Assembly (NCBI GenBank): GCA_009785425.1
Contig: WQWI01000004.1
Location: forward strand, 41,381-105,380
Origin: Bacteroidales bacterium
GTDB lineage: Bacteria; Bacteroidota; Bacteroidia; Bacteroidales; P3
Direction of reading: 5' to 3'
DNA length: 64,000 bases
In this document: piece by piece, positions 1 to 8,627 of the stretch
Layout of the letters: each line of letters opens with the position of its first letter
Position numbering within the stretch: position 1 is the stretch's first letter
Program-made: the position numbers and the translations under genes
Notes under the pieces: generated by a model
The model's input: only the letters and a program-made list of their open reading frames with translations
What the model was told of the DNA's origin: nothing
The model's database searches: none

Positions 1-2
1 AA

Positions 3-320
3 ATGGCACACACATTCACAGAAGAAAATTACGAAGAATTGGTTTTGAAATCCGATAAGCCTGCTATGGTTGATTTTGGTGCAGAGTGGTGCGGACCCTG
101 CAAAGTTTTAATCCCAATCGTTGAAGAAATGGCTACCGAATACGAGGGGAGAGCCATTGTTGGAAAAATTGATGTAGATGCCGCTCCGGGTATTGCTTCC
201 AAGCATGGAATCCGCAACGTTCCTACTGTACTTTTTATCAAAAACGGCGAAGTGGTTGATAAGCAAGTTGGTGCTGTTCCAAAATCTACACTCGTAGCGA
301 AATTGGATGCTATTCTTTAA
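3..320 (+). CDS. trxA: Thioredoxin
   Basis: A 105-residue cytoplasmic thioredoxin, the usual length for the family. The redox motif WCGPC lies near residues 29-33, and the cis-proline segment NVPTVLFI near residues 71-78 completes the active site. It reduces protein disulfides using electrons from thioredoxin reductase, which is not in this window. The start is the first ATG, two bases from the window edge, so the upstream promoter cannot be seen. Its TAA stop overlaps the ATG of the following DUF58 gene by one base, so the two are probably translated from one message. Confidence 0.97.
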   Translation: MAHTFTEENYEELVLKSDKPAMVDFGAEWCGPCKVLIPIVEEMATEYEGRAIVGKIDVDAAPGIASKHGIRNVPTVLFIKNGEVVDKQVGAVPKSTLVAKLDAIL

Positions 321-1270
321 TGGTTTCTAACCAAGATTTAGAAAAACTTTCGCCCTTTGAATTGCTTGCTCATCAAGTTGTTGAGGGCTTTATTACAGGT
401 TTGCACAAAAGTCCGTTTCACGGATTTTCGGTCGAATTTGCCGAGCATCGGCTTTACAACACGGGCGAATCTACTCGACATATTGACTGGAAGTTGTACG
501 GAAAAACCGACAAGCTTTTCGTCAAACGTTACGAAGAGGAGACCAATCTGCGGTGTTATATCGTTGTGGACTGCTCGCGTTCGATGCAGTTTGAGCAAAA
601 ATTGGATTTTGCGTGCAAAGCCACCGCGTGTTTGGTGCATATTATCACACAGCAACGTGATGCCGTAGGTTTGACATTTTTTTCAGATCATATTGAATTG
701 CAGACCGAATTAAAATCCACGATTTCGCATCAGAAATTTTTGTATCAGGAATTGGAAAATTTTGCGAACGGAAATGCCATAGGGGCGGGGTTTGCCCGCC
801 CAACGACAAGGGGCATGCAAACTGTGCTCACCGACAAAGGGCGGGTAAACCCCGCCCCTACAATCCCACAAATATTACACGATCTGGCAGAACAAATCCA
901 CAAACGTTCGTTAGTGATTATTTTTAGCGATATGTTTGACGATTTTTCGCAAACGGAAGCACTTTTTGGAGGGTTGCAACACTTGAAATTCAAACAAAAC
1001 GATGTGATATTGTTTCATACCACTGCGAAAAATAAAGAGTTGGATTTTGACTATCCGAATCGTCCGCATCGCTTCATTGACTTGGAAACACAATCCGAAT
1101 TAAAAATAAATCCTAATGATGTAAAAGAGGTGTACGTTCAAGCCATTCGGCAATTTCAAAAAGAACTGAAATACCGTTGCCAGCAGTATAAAATTGACTA
1201 TGTCAATGCTGATGTTGATGAAGGTTATTATCCTGTTTTACGGGCATTTTTGGAACGACGGAAAAAATAA
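320..1270 (+). CDS. DUF58 domain protein carrying an in-frame palindromic repeat
   Basis: DUF58 family protein of 316 residues. The family hallmark (STRHIDWKLYGKTDKLFVKRY, residues about 51-71) is intact, and the C-terminal half has a von Willebrand A-like fold (VVDCSRSMQFEQ, then LVIIFSDMFDD). DUF58 proteins usually sit beside MoxR ATPases and are linked to cell-envelope functions; the exact role is unknown. Residues about 153-181 are encoded by a palindromic repeat (780-861) and are Gly/Arg/Pro-rich, unlike the rest of the protein; the reading frame is kept. The gene overlaps trxA by one base and ends before another copy of the same repeat. Confidence 0.88.
   Translation: MVSNQDLEKLSPFELLAHQVVEGFITGLHKSPFHGFSVEFAEHRLYNTGESTRHIDWKLYGKTDKLFVKRYEEETNLRCYIVVDCSRSMQFEQKLDFACKATACLVHIITQQRDAVGLTFFSDHIELQTELKSTISHQKFLYQELENFANGNAIGAGFARPTTRGMQTVLTDKGRVNPAPTIPQILHDLAEQIHKRSLVIIFSDMFDDFSQTEALFGGLQHLKFKQNDVILFHTTAKNKELDFDYPNRPHRFIDLETQSELKINPNDVKEVYVQAIRQFQKELKYRCQQYKIDYVNADVDEGYYPVLRAFLERRKK
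780..861. repeat. Palindromic repeat, copy inside the DUF58 gene
   Basis: An 82-bp element with 22-bp terminal inverted arms (taggggcggggtttgcccgc... against its complement, one mismatch). A shorter relative lies at 1277-1328. It is much more GC-rich than the surrounding gene and is translated in frame. Confidence 0.85.
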
Positions 1271-1276
1271 CAATCG

Positions 1277-1328
1277 TAGGGGCGGGGTTTGCCCGCCCAC
1301 ACCAAAGGGCACGTAAACCGTGCCCCTA
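1277..1328. repeat. Palindromic repeat between convergent genes
   Basis: A 52-bp relative of the repeat at 780-861, with the same left arm and a right arm that has changed to cacg/cgtg forms. It fills the gap between the convergent DUF58 and Ig-like genes. Its right end (cta at 1326-1328) supplies the TAG stop of the Ig-like gene. It could also act as a bidirectional hairpin terminator. Confidence 0.8.
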
Positions 1329-3041
1329 CAATTCCCATTCTTCAACGTGTTCCCAGCCTGCTTGTAACGAGAGTGTTTTGTGAAAAATAAAAACAGGTTC
1401 GGGCTGGCGACGTTCACGCAGATTTCCGGGACTCCAGCGCCCATTACCATCTTCATCAACAATTAGTCGCAAGCGGTATCTGCCGGGCAACAAGGTTGTG
1501 AATATCTCTTCGTTTGACTGCATAATACGTTGCTCAACCAGCTCCATTCGTTCGTTCAATACCTGTAAAATGCTTTGTGTTTCGGGTTTGTTGAGAATGG
1601 TAATCTCCAATCTGGTATAACTTTCGGGTGAATTAACTCGAAATCTGAGATTCAGTGTGTCATCATTGGTTTGCCCAAAATCCCCGAAAAATAAACTATC
1701 AGGAATTAGTAATTGATAGTTTGTTCGTTGTTGTAATTTCGTTTCAAAAATAAGCTGGGTTCGAGACGAATTAAATGAAAAATTTGTTAATGGAGTTGGA
1801 ATTGTATCATCGCCTTCGAACAGCCAAATTGTGTCTTTGACTTCTCGAATAGGAGTGTTAAACGAAAGTCTTAGCGTATCGAAAAAAGGCAGTTCGTTAC
1901 CGAAAGGCAACGAAATTCTTAATGGGGGAGGATCGTCTTGAAATCGAGTGTTGAGAAGTCGCAACGTGTCTAAAAAATCGCCGTCTTCCACTTCAAACCA
2001 AAGATTTCTGATGCCCAATTCGGACAGGAAAATTTGTGCATTTTGTTTATCATTATCCCAAATGACTTGAAAATTCAAAGGGATTGTGTCGGGTTGTTCT
2101 TCTTGCTGTAAAATTCGGAATACTGCATGGTCTGTTGGATTCCTAAACTCTATTGCAACTTCAGCATTCGATGTAAATTCTGACCTTGTTACGCCTTGTG
2201 GAAGCTCTTGACGAAACATTAACAATTGATGTCCACTTTGAAAAAATTGAACAATCGAATCCAATAACCTTAAGCTGTCAACTTCGGAACCAATGCTGTC
2301 GGGAAACACAGGCATCTCTAAAAAGTTTGATAAAACGCAAGTGCTGAAAAATGCGATTTCTTCGTTTATGGAATCGTAAACCCAATCGTTGTTTCTATCG
2401 TTTATGGCTACCAAATAAAAGCAATCAGAGGTCAGGAAATTCACTTGAAAAAATCCATGTTCTCCCGTTCTTGCAATGTACAGCGGACGAATATCTCTGT
2501 AAAACATGTCGTCTAAATCCGCCACTAATGCAATACTCATGTCTCTCAACGGTTGCAACGTGAACGCATCTATAACTTCACCGGTTATGCTTAGCGAATC
2601 TATGGTTTCGCCGGTTGAAAAAACAATTTGAAAATTTGACAAAACATTTCCTTCGTTTCGATCAACAAGCGCATTTCCGAACGAAAAGACATGAGTAGTA
2701 TTTTCGCGAAGTGTGTCGTCGTCTTGCAGACGAATGGTCAAGTTTCGATTATTATAGACAATACTTGGTCTTGCGATAGGTGGCGAAATGATGAGTTGTT
2801 GCCATAAATTTCTCAGTTGAATATTTTCATCGAATACAACACGGATTGTTCGTGCATCGAAATTTGTAGAAAAATTTTCGGGGGAGAAAGAGATCGGGAT
2901 CGGCGGTGTTTCGTCCCTTGGACCGCCTCCCGGACGCCCTGGCGTTGCACATGAGAAAAATATCACGATGCCGATGAAACCGAAAACTATGTTTAGATAA
3001 CGAAGCATTTTTGACTTTTTAATTTGCATTTTTTTGCTCAC
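1326..3041 (-). CDS. Ig-like domain lipoprotein
   Basis: A 571-residue predicted lipoprotein. A hydrophobic signal (YLNIVFGFIGIVIFFSC) ends in a lipobox Cys near residue 31, followed by a Pro/Gly-rich linker (ATPGRPGGGPRDETPP) and an N-terminal Ig-like domain of the SbsA/Big_5 type common in Bacteroidota. The rest is beta-rich with no catalytic motif that I recognise. Probably an outer-membrane-anchored, structural or binding protein; no specific function can be given. ATGs at 3041, 3029 and 3008 are all possible starts. The promoter -7 box at 3059-3066 is compatible with any of them. The C-terminal stop codon comes from the adjoining repeat. Confidence 0.75.
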   Translation of the reverse strand: MSKKMQIKKSKMLRYLNIVFGFIGIVIFFSCATPGRPGGGPRDETPPIPISFSPENFSTNFDARTIRVVFDENIQLRNLWQQLIISPPIARPSIVYNNRNLTIRLQDDDTLRENTTHVFSFGNALVDRNEGNVLSNFQIVFSTGETIDSLSITGEVIDAFTLQPLRDMSIALVADLDDMFYRDIRPLYIARTGEHGFFQVNFLTSDCFYLVAINDRNNDWVYDSINEEIAFFSTCVLSNFLEMPVFPDSIGSEVDSLRLLDSIVQFFQSGHQLLMFRQELPQGVTRSEFTSNAEVAIEFRNPTDHAVFRILQQEEQPDTIPLNFQVIWDNDKQNAQIFLSELGIRNLWFEVEDGDFLDTLRLLNTRFQDDPPPLRISLPFGNELPFFDTLRLSFNTPIREVKDTIWLFEGDDTIPTPLTNFSFNSSRTQLIFETKLQQRTNYQLLIPDSLFFGDFGQTNDDTLNLRFRVNSPESYTRLEITILNKPETQSILQVLNERMELVEQRIMQSNEEIFTTLLPGRYRLRLIVDEDGNGRWSPGNLRERRQPEPVFIFHKTLSLQAGWEHVEEWEL

Positions 3042-3058
3042 TTAATCGCAATTTTTTG

Positions 3059-3066
3059 CAAAGATA
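3059..3066 (-). promoter_or_regulatory. Bacteroidota -7 box for the Ig-like lipoprotein gene
   Basis: TATCTTTG on the minus strand, 18 nt before the ATG at 3041 and back to back with the korA promoter. Confidence 0.7.
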
Positions 3067-3073
3067 CGAAAAA

Positions 3074-3105
3074 TTTGGTTATTTCATTTTTTTTGCGTAA
3101 CTTTG
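3074..3105 (+). promoter_or_regulatory. korAB promoter
   Basis: TTTG at 3074-3077 and TAACTTTG at 3098-3105, 20 nt apart, which is the Bacteroidota -33/-7 arrangement. The korA ATG follows 41 nt downstream. Confidence 0.8.
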
Positions 3106-3145
3106 CTCCGATTTTTCGTCAAACAAAATTAAACAACTATAAAAA

Positions 3146-4993
3146 ATGTCAAACAAACCCACTCAACAAAAGGAGGAGCTTGTTGTAAAATTCGCAGGAG
3201 ATTCCGGTGACGGCATGCAATTGACCGGCACATTCTTCTCTGATGCATCAGCTCTTTTGGGAAACGATTTAGCTACGTTTCCTGATTTTCCTGCGGAGAT
3301 TCGTGCTCCGCACAACACCATTCCGGGTGTTTCCGGATTTTTAGTACAAATCGGGCAAAAGAAAATTTTGTCGCCCGGAGATTTGTGCGATATACTAATC
3401 GCGATGAATCCGGCATCTTTAAAATCAAACCTAAAATGGGCGAAAAAAGGTGCAACGATAATCGTTAACGATGACACATTTAGTGAAGATGCTATCGCAA
3501 AAGCCGGATACACAACGGATCCGCTGACCGATGGAAGTTTGTCAAGTTACCACTTGATTTCGGCACCCATCACGACACTAACGAAAAAAGCGTGTGAAGA
3601 ATTGGGCATCGACCAAAAAACAATGGACAGATCTAAAAATATGTTCGTGCTTGGTATGCTTTGCTTTATAACAAGTCGTGGAACGGAACAGGTATTGCAC
3701 TTGTTCGACAAAAAATTTGCGGAAAGACCGAAAATCAAAGCGATAAACACCAAGGTATTTCTTGCAGGATACAACTATGCGGAAACGAAAGAAGTTGTAG
3801 AATCTGTTATCGTTGTTCCTCCGGCAGACAAGGCATTGGAAAAAGGACGCTATCGCAATATTCTCGGAAACGATGCAACAGCGTGGGGATTACTTGCAGC
3901 TGCTGAAAAATCAGGTCGTCCGTTGTTTTTAGGTTCGTATCCTATTACACCGGCAACTGAAATTTTGATAGAATTAGCGAAACATAAATCACTTGGAGCA
4001 CGTGTGTTTCAAGCGGAAGACGAAATTGCCGGAATTTGCTCTGCAATTGGAGCAAGTTTTGCAGGAGCAATGTCCTGTACAACCACATCCGGTCCGGGAC
4101 TTTCGTTAAAATCCGAAGCATTAGGCTTAGCTGTAATCACAGAACTTCCATTAGTCATTGTGAATGTGCAGCGTGCAGGTCCTTCGACAGGAATTCCTAC
4201 AAAATCGGAACAATCGGACCTTTATCAAGCACTTTTCGGGCGAAATGGTGAGGCTCCACTCGTAGTTATGGCGGCGTCATCTCCGGCAGATTGCTTTTAC
4301 GCAGCTTTCGAAGCATCGCAAATTTCTATGGAAACGATGACTCCTGTTATTTTATTGACAGACGGATACATTGGGTTCGGTTCTGAACTTTTCAGAATTC
4401 CGAAGATGTCAGACCTTCCGCAAATTCATCCACCTATCGCAGCAGCGAACGACCCGAATTACAAGCCATATAACCGTGATGAAAATTTAGTTCGCCAATG
4501 GGCTATCCCCGGAACCGAAGGCTTACGTCACCGTATTGGTGGTTTGGAGAAAGAAGACGGAAAAGGAAACGTTTCTTCTGATCCTCATAACCACCAAACT
4601 ATGACGAATTTGCGTCGCGAAAAAGTGTTGAAAATTGCAGACCGCCTCCCGTTACAAGAGGTTGTTGGTGAGGAAACCGGCGATTTACTGGTTGTAAGTT
4701 GGGGTGGAACAAGAGGTGCAACATTGAGTGCAGTTCAAGGTATGCAAGCTCAAGGTAAAAAAGTATCTTTGGCACATTTCAGACATATTTTCCCGCTTCC
4801 GAAAAATACGGAAAAAATTCTATCGGGTTTCAAAAAAATTGTTGTACCTGAATTGAACGACGGACAATTTGTGAATTATCTGAAAATGAAATTCCCACAC
4901 ATTGAAATGTCGCAATACAACAAAGTACAAGGTTTGCCTTTTACGGTAAACGAATTAACCGAACAGTTCAACAAAATTATGGAGGGAAAATAA
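3146..4993 (+). CDS. korA: 2-oxoglutarate:ferredoxin oxidoreductase, fused gamma/alpha subunit
   Basis: Subunit of 2-oxoacid:acceptor oxidoreductase, 615 residues. Residues about 10-200 are the gamma domain (FAGDSGDGMQLTG, then FPAEIRAP). The alpha (pyrimidine-binding) domain starts near residue 235 (GSYPITPATEI, QAEDEIAGICSAIGAS, TTTSGPGLSLK). This gamma/alpha fusion is normal for KorA. With KorB it converts 2-oxoglutarate, CoA and oxidised ferredoxin to succinyl-CoA, CO2 and reduced ferredoxin, or the reverse in a reductive TCA branch. It is separated from korB by 3 nt and has its own promoter. Other 2-oxoacids are possible substrates, but length and pairing fit KorA. Confidence 0.92.
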   Translation: MSNKPTQQKEELVVKFAGDSGDGMQLTGTFFSDASALLGNDLATFPDFPAEIRAPHNTIPGVSGFLVQIGQKKILSPGDLCDILIAMNPASLKSNLKWAKKGATIIVNDDTFSEDAIAKAGYTTDPLTDGSLSSYHLISAPITTLTKKACEELGIDQKTMDRSKNMFVLGMLCFITSRGTEQVLHLFDKKFAERPKIKAINTKVFLAGYNYAETKEVVESVIVVPPADKALEKGRYRNILGNDATAWGLLAAAEKSGRPLFLGSYPITPATEILIELAKHKSLGARVFQAEDEIAGICSAIGASFAGAMSCTTTSGPGLSLKSEALGLAVITELPLVIVNVQRAGPSTGIPTKSEQSDLYQALFGRNGEAPLVVMAASSPADCFYAAFEASQISMETMTPVILLTDGYIGFGSELFRIPKMSDLPQIHPPIAAANDPNYKPYNRDENLVRQWAIPGTEGLRHRIGGLEKEDGKGNVSSDPHNHQTMTNLRREKVLKIADRLPLQEVVGEETGDLLVVSWGGTRGATLSAVQGMQAQGKKVSLAHFRHIFPLPKNTEKILSGFKKIVVPELNDGQFVNYLKMKFPHIEMSQYNKVQGLPFTVNELTEQFNKIMEGK

Positions 4994-4996
4994 ATC

Positions 4997-6040
4997 ATGG
5001 AAACTAAATTCGTAACTATACCAAAATCTGAAGTTCCCTTGACGAAGGAGGATTTCATCAGCGACCAAATGGTAAAATGGTGCCCGGGTTGTGGCGGACA
5101 TGCAATTTTGTCCTCTGTTACCAAGGCATTCCCACTTACCGGATATAAAAAAGAAAATATCGTATTGGTCTCCGGAATCGGCTGTTCGAGTCGCTTTCCG
5201 TACTATGTGAATACATATGGCTTTCACGGTATTCACGGACGTGCAAATGCAATTGCATCGGGTGTGAAAGTTTTTAACCCGCAACTCAGCGTTTGGATCA
5301 ACACCGGCGACGGCGACTCTTTGGCAATCGGCGGAAATCACTTTATTCACACTATTCGTAGAAATATGGACGTGAATATTCTGATGTTCAACAATCAAAT
5401 TTATGGACTAACGAAAGGTCAGTATTCGCCGACAACTCCGATGGGAGAAGTTACTAGAACTTCGCCGTTTGGAACGATTGAGCAACCGTTTAATCCGGGA
5501 GAACTGACAATCGGCTCTCAAGGCACATTCTTTGCTCGTGCGGTAGATACCAATCCGAAATTGATGACCGAAGTTGTTGAAGAAGCCATTAAACACGATG
5601 GTACATCGGTAGTAGAAGTTTTGGAAAACTGCATTATTTATCTTGATAAAACATTTCACGAAATCACATCGAAAGAAACGCGCGACAACAATCAGTTGAT
5701 TTTGAAGCATGGCGAGCCTATGGTTTTCGGAACAGAAAAAAACAAAGGTATTCGCTACAACCCCGGAAAAGGTGGCTTGGAAGTGGTTACTATCGGTATC
5801 AATGGAATTACTATCAAAGATATTTTGGTACACGACCAGTACAGCAAAGATCCAAGTATCCATTTGATGCTTGCAAAAATGCAATTGCCGAACTTCCCGG
5901 TAGCATTAGGTGTAATTCGCTCGGCTGCTTTCCCAACTTACAACGAATTATTTGAAGTACAAATGTACGAAGAACAAAAATCGTCTAAAATTAAATGTAT
6001 GGATGATTTGATGAATTCGGGGGATACTTGGGAGATTTAG
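4997..6040 (+). CDS. korB: 2-oxoglutarate:ferredoxin oxidoreductase, beta subunit
   Basis: The 347-residue thiamine-pyrophosphate-binding subunit. WCPGCGGHAIL (near residue 29) and GIGCSSRFPYY (near 60) provide cluster-ligand cysteines, and GDGDSLAIGGNH followed by NNQIYGLTKGQYSPTT is the TPP/Mg site. It catalyses decarboxylation of the 2-oxoacid and passes electrons through its Fe-S cluster to ferredoxin. It is the second gene of the korAB operon and is followed by a strong terminator hairpin at 6110-6141. Confidence 0.93.
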   Translation: METKFVTIPKSEVPLTKEDFISDQMVKWCPGCGGHAILSSVTKAFPLTGYKKENIVLVSGIGCSSRFPYYVNTYGFHGIHGRANAIASGVKVFNPQLSVWINTGDGDSLAIGGNHFIHTIRRNMDVNILMFNNQIYGLTKGQYSPTTPMGEVTRTSPFGTIEQPFNPGELTIGSQGTFFARAVDTNPKLMTEVVEEAIKHDGTSVVEVLENCIIYLDKTFHEITSKETRDNNQLILKHGEPMVFGTEKNKGIRYNPGKGGLEVVTIGINGITIKDILVHDQYSKDPSIHLMLAKMQLPNFPVALGVIRSAAFPTYNELFEVQMYEEQKSSKIKCMDDLMNSGDTWEI

Positions 6041-6109
6041 ACTTTTGTAAAGAAGATTCCTCGACATTGTGCTATTGACATAACACGAGGGTCTGGCAAA
6101 AGGAAATAG

Positions 6110-6141
6110 GCAAGGGGGTTGGTTTTCGCCAATCCCCTTGC
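6110..6141 (+). terminator. korAB terminator
   Basis: A 13-bp stem (gcaagggggttgg with its complement, one G-U pair), a 6-nt loop, then a T-rich tail. It lies about 70 nt after the korB stop. Confidence 0.85.
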
Positions 6142-6244
6142 TATTTTCAATTAATTTTTGTGCTTTAGACCAAAAATCATAACCCTGAACTTTGCCCTAA
6201 GCCAAGTCGAATGTGCATAACTAAAAATTGCCTATGAAAAACCC

Positions 6245-6259
6245 GCGTAGTTAATTACG
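6245..6259. other. Candidate left attachment core (attL)
   Basis: gcgtagttaattacg, matched by gcgtagttaaatacg at 12291-12305. Each copy is itself a small imperfect palindrome (gcgta...tacg), as expected for a tyrosine recombinase core. Confidence 0.5.
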
Positions 6260-6369
6260 TTTGACTTTCGCTGGCTTTCCGTGAATGATATTTTGGTAAA
6301 TTTTAAGTGATTACTTAAAAGTCTGTGAAGTTCTCGAAATCTTTGAAAGTCTGTAACGTTCAAATTTCA

Positions 6370-6391
6370 CGCCCCCTTTGATGCCCCCGTT
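6370..6391. repeat. Arm-type direct repeat, left copy
   Basis: The pattern CGCCCCC-N6-GCCCCCGTT occurs here and again at 12208-12229 in the same orientation (19 of 22 bases identical). The copies lie inside the candidate core sites at both ends, which suggests integrase arm-binding sites. Confidence 0.55.
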
Positions 6392-6748
6392 TTTTTGATA
6401 TAAAAAGTAACCTCTACGAAAAAAAACTTGGACGTTTGGTATCGGAGCGTTTCAGTGTAAGTGCAAAGTAGGTTACGATATAGGTTACAAAGTCGTCAAA
6501 GTAATAATTTTGAAGGAAAAAGAAATTGCATAGTAAAATCGAAATTAAATCCCGCCCCTTGTTTTTTGGAAACCCTTGATACCTCTACGGAACGACGAAG
6601 TCGCTATGAGGAAAAACTCCAAAGCGAGGGTGTAAAAAATCGCTTGGCTTAAAACCTGCCTATTCTGCCCTGTTTTACGGCGTTGCGTTAAAATACCCCT
6701 AAACTCGAAATTTAAGTGGCGTATCAACGTAGAACAGTCGAATTTGAT

Positions 6749-7216
6749 TTATTCTCTGTCAAACTCCTTTGGAATAAAAAGATTGATTGGACGACCGCCG
6801 TAGCCGTTCGCCGAGCAACCGACGTTTTTAATGGCTTTGTAAAAAACTTCTTTAACCTCTTCGATGGAATACCCTGCGATGCCCGTCCCTACCTTGGTTA
6901 AGAAGAAATCTAACTTGGGGTTTTCCTCTACAACGTGCAAAAAATTCTCGAAACTCCGCTGTAATTCTGCCTTCGATAACTTTTGAAAGTTCTCGTCTAA
7001 CGTAGGTAATGCGTAGGTCTGACCTTGCAAGCCCTCGCCTTGACCGTAAATAGCCCCGAACTTATCAACGGCGATTTTCGCTGCTCCGCCTGCGTGATGC
7101 CCTGCCTTGTTACTTCCGAATACGAAAATTTCGTTTGGCTCTAAATGTTCGATACTTTCGGGCGTATGGTTTGCAAGGACTTCGAGGAGTGCCTTTTCTA
7201 AACTTGAGTTAGTCAT
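6749..7216 (-). CDS. Macro-domain-like phage/mobile-element protein
   Basis: 155 residues. The segment NEIFVFGSNKAGHHAGGAAK (residues about 28-47) followed by FGAIYGQGEGLQGQTYALPT is the signature of a macro-domain-like family found in phages and Bacteroidota mobile DNA (A1S_2505 type). Macro domains bind ADP-ribose or related nucleotides; whether this one hydrolyses ADP-ribose adducts is not known. GTGIAGYSIEEV near residue 108 would be the second substrate loop. Its ATG overlaps the end of the upstream gene by 8 nt, so translation is probably coupled. Confidence 0.8.
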   Translation of the reverse strand: MTNSSLEKALLEVLANHTPESIEHLEPNEIFVFGSNKAGHHAGGAAKIAVDKFGAIYGQGEGLQGQTYALPTLDENFQKLSKAELQRSFENFLHVVEENPKLDFFLTKVGTGIAGYSIEEVKEVFYKAIKNVGCSANGYGGRPINLFIPKEFDRE

Positions 7217-8540
7217 TTGCGTTAGGTTTTATTGGTGCGATACGTTCTATAATCTCAAAATTTTCTATGTTGCCCTTGGTAAGCGTGATATTTCCGTAAC
7301 TGTTGGTTTTGGTAACGTGTTTCTTGAAACGTCCTTCATCGCTATAAATCGCTTGTAAAAGAGGTTTCCAATATGTTTCGTTTCGGGCGATAATGAAAAC
7401 GTAATCGTCTGTTCGATATTTGGCGATAAATCTAACTAAAAGCCTCGTAAATTCGGCACTTTTAATTTTGTCTAACTTCAATTTTTTTGGGCGTGGATTT
7501 GGTAGCCCTTGCGATTGATAAGCAATTTCTTGAACGACGGCGAAATCCGACATTTGAAAGCCGTATTCTTCCCGAATTATTTTGGTTTTTGAGGTGTAAT
7601 AATTACCTGCTAAATCGTCTGTTACATCGTCGGAATGCACTGCCGTTCCTCGAAGTTCTAAATTTTCTATGTGATAGTCTGTAATTCGTTTTTGGTTTTC
7701 AAGATTTAATTCGTTGTAAAGTTTATGGTTGTGGTCTTCGCTAAACCCTGGATTAAGCGTCAGTATGATAATTTTTGCGTTAAAAATATCGCCCTCGAAA
7801 GGGCATGGCAAAACATCTAAAATGAACTTATGCTCTTGACCTACATTTTCGTTGTATTCTTGGAGTATCGGTAAATCTTCTTGGGTTGCGTATGTTTGAT
7901 TTTTATCGTAATAATGCCCCGATTTTTTGGCTAAACCTACGACGTGTAACCACGGATTTTCTACGCCTTTTTCGGTTGAAAATTGCTTAAAACCGTCGAG
8001 GTTACAAGCGTATTGAATTTGTCTGAATTTTGGAGATTTGGTTTCGATAAGTTCCGTACAACCTATATCTAACGTACTGGGACTATCGGCGTAAAGCCTA
8101 CATAATCCGCTAATGCTTTCTTCTAAAAGTTGGGGGGCTGAACTATGGAATAAGTTACCTACGATGTATAGTTTTTTGCCTTCTTTTTGAGCCTGCGAAA
8201 GCGATAAACTGAACCCTTTGCCGATTAAGTAAAAATTGTTATTATTGTACGATATACCGCAACGTGTTTCGCCGAATTGAACTATGTCGCCCGTATAAAT
8301 CTCGTGTCCGTTTTCGTCCGAAAAATCCGTGAAAATACCTGCAAAAACTCTCTTCTCGAAAAATCCGTTTGCGATTTTGACGTATAAAAAATGCCTGCCT
8401 TTTTGCTCGTCTATGTTATCGTGAATTCCGAGTGAAATAGGAAACTCGAAGTGAAAATTTGGGGACTTGACACGCTCGAAATAACCGTCTGGGTCTATGT
8501 ATCGAATTGTGATGTCTTTTGAAGTTTGATTAAGTTTCAT
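7209..8540 (-). CDS. YopX-like N-terminus joined to a uracil-DNA-glycosylase-like region
   Basis: A 443-residue protein from the ATG at 8540. That start is preferred because the upstream ATG at 8570 lies inside the promoter -7 box. Residues about 68-108 (FAGIFTDFSDENGHEIYTGDIVQF) resemble the YopX domain of phages and plasmids. Residues about 240-270 (CPFEGDIFNAKIIILTLNPGFSE) resemble the first active-site loop of uracil-DNA-glycosylase-superfamily proteins, with NPG at 263-265. I see no clear second motif, so catalysis is uncertain. The combination is unfamiliar to me. It is the first gene of a two-gene minus-strand unit with the macro-domain gene. Confidence 0.55.
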   Translation of the reverse strand: MKLNQTSKDITIRYIDPDGYFERVKSPNFHFEFPISLGIHDNIDEQKGRHFLYVKIANGFFEKRVFAGIFTDFSDENGHEIYTGDIVQFGETRCGISYNNNNFYLIGKGFSLSLSQAQKEGKKLYIVGNLFHSSAPQLLEESISGLCRLYADSPSTLDIGCTELIETKSPKFRQIQYACNLDGFKQFSTEKGVENPWLHVVGLAKKSGHYYDKNQTYATQEDLPILQEYNENVGQEHKFILDVLPCPFEGDIFNAKIIILTLNPGFSEDHNHKLYNELNLENQKRITDYHIENLELRGTAVHSDDVTDDLAGNYYTSKTKIIREEYGFQMSDFAVVQEIAYQSQGLPNPRPKKLKLDKIKSAEFTRLLVRFIAKYRTDDYVFIIARNETYWKPLLQAIYSDEGRFKKHVTKTNSYGNITLTKGNIENFEIIERIAPIKPNAND

Positions 8541-8567
8541 TGTATTTGAGTTTTTGAATTTAGGATG

Positions 8568-8575
8568 CAAAGATA
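8568..8575 (-). promoter_or_regulatory. -7 box for the YopX-like gene
   Basis: TATCTTTG on the minus strand, 27 nt before the ATG at 8540 and downstream of the end of the RNA at 8628-8830. Confidence 0.7.
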
Positions 8576-8627
8576 CGGCGGGAGTGCGTCAAACTACGTC
8601 GCAGTTAAAAATTTGTTGATTTTGGGA

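Larger units (their letters stand above)
6142..6748. other. Left end region of the integrated element, no convincing gene
   Basis: About 600 bp with no credible coding sequence. It holds the candidate left core site (6245-6259), an arm-type repeat (6370-6391) and two direct copies of taggttac (6469-6476 and 6481-6488). The same heptamer occurs inverted at 6407-6413 and at 10081-10087. This pattern fits protein-binding sites for integration or replication. Confidence 0.5.

Noticed and set aside
6461..6652. 63-residue plus-strand frame in the element's left end
   Set aside because: No family resemblance or promoter, overlaps a repeat-rich region.
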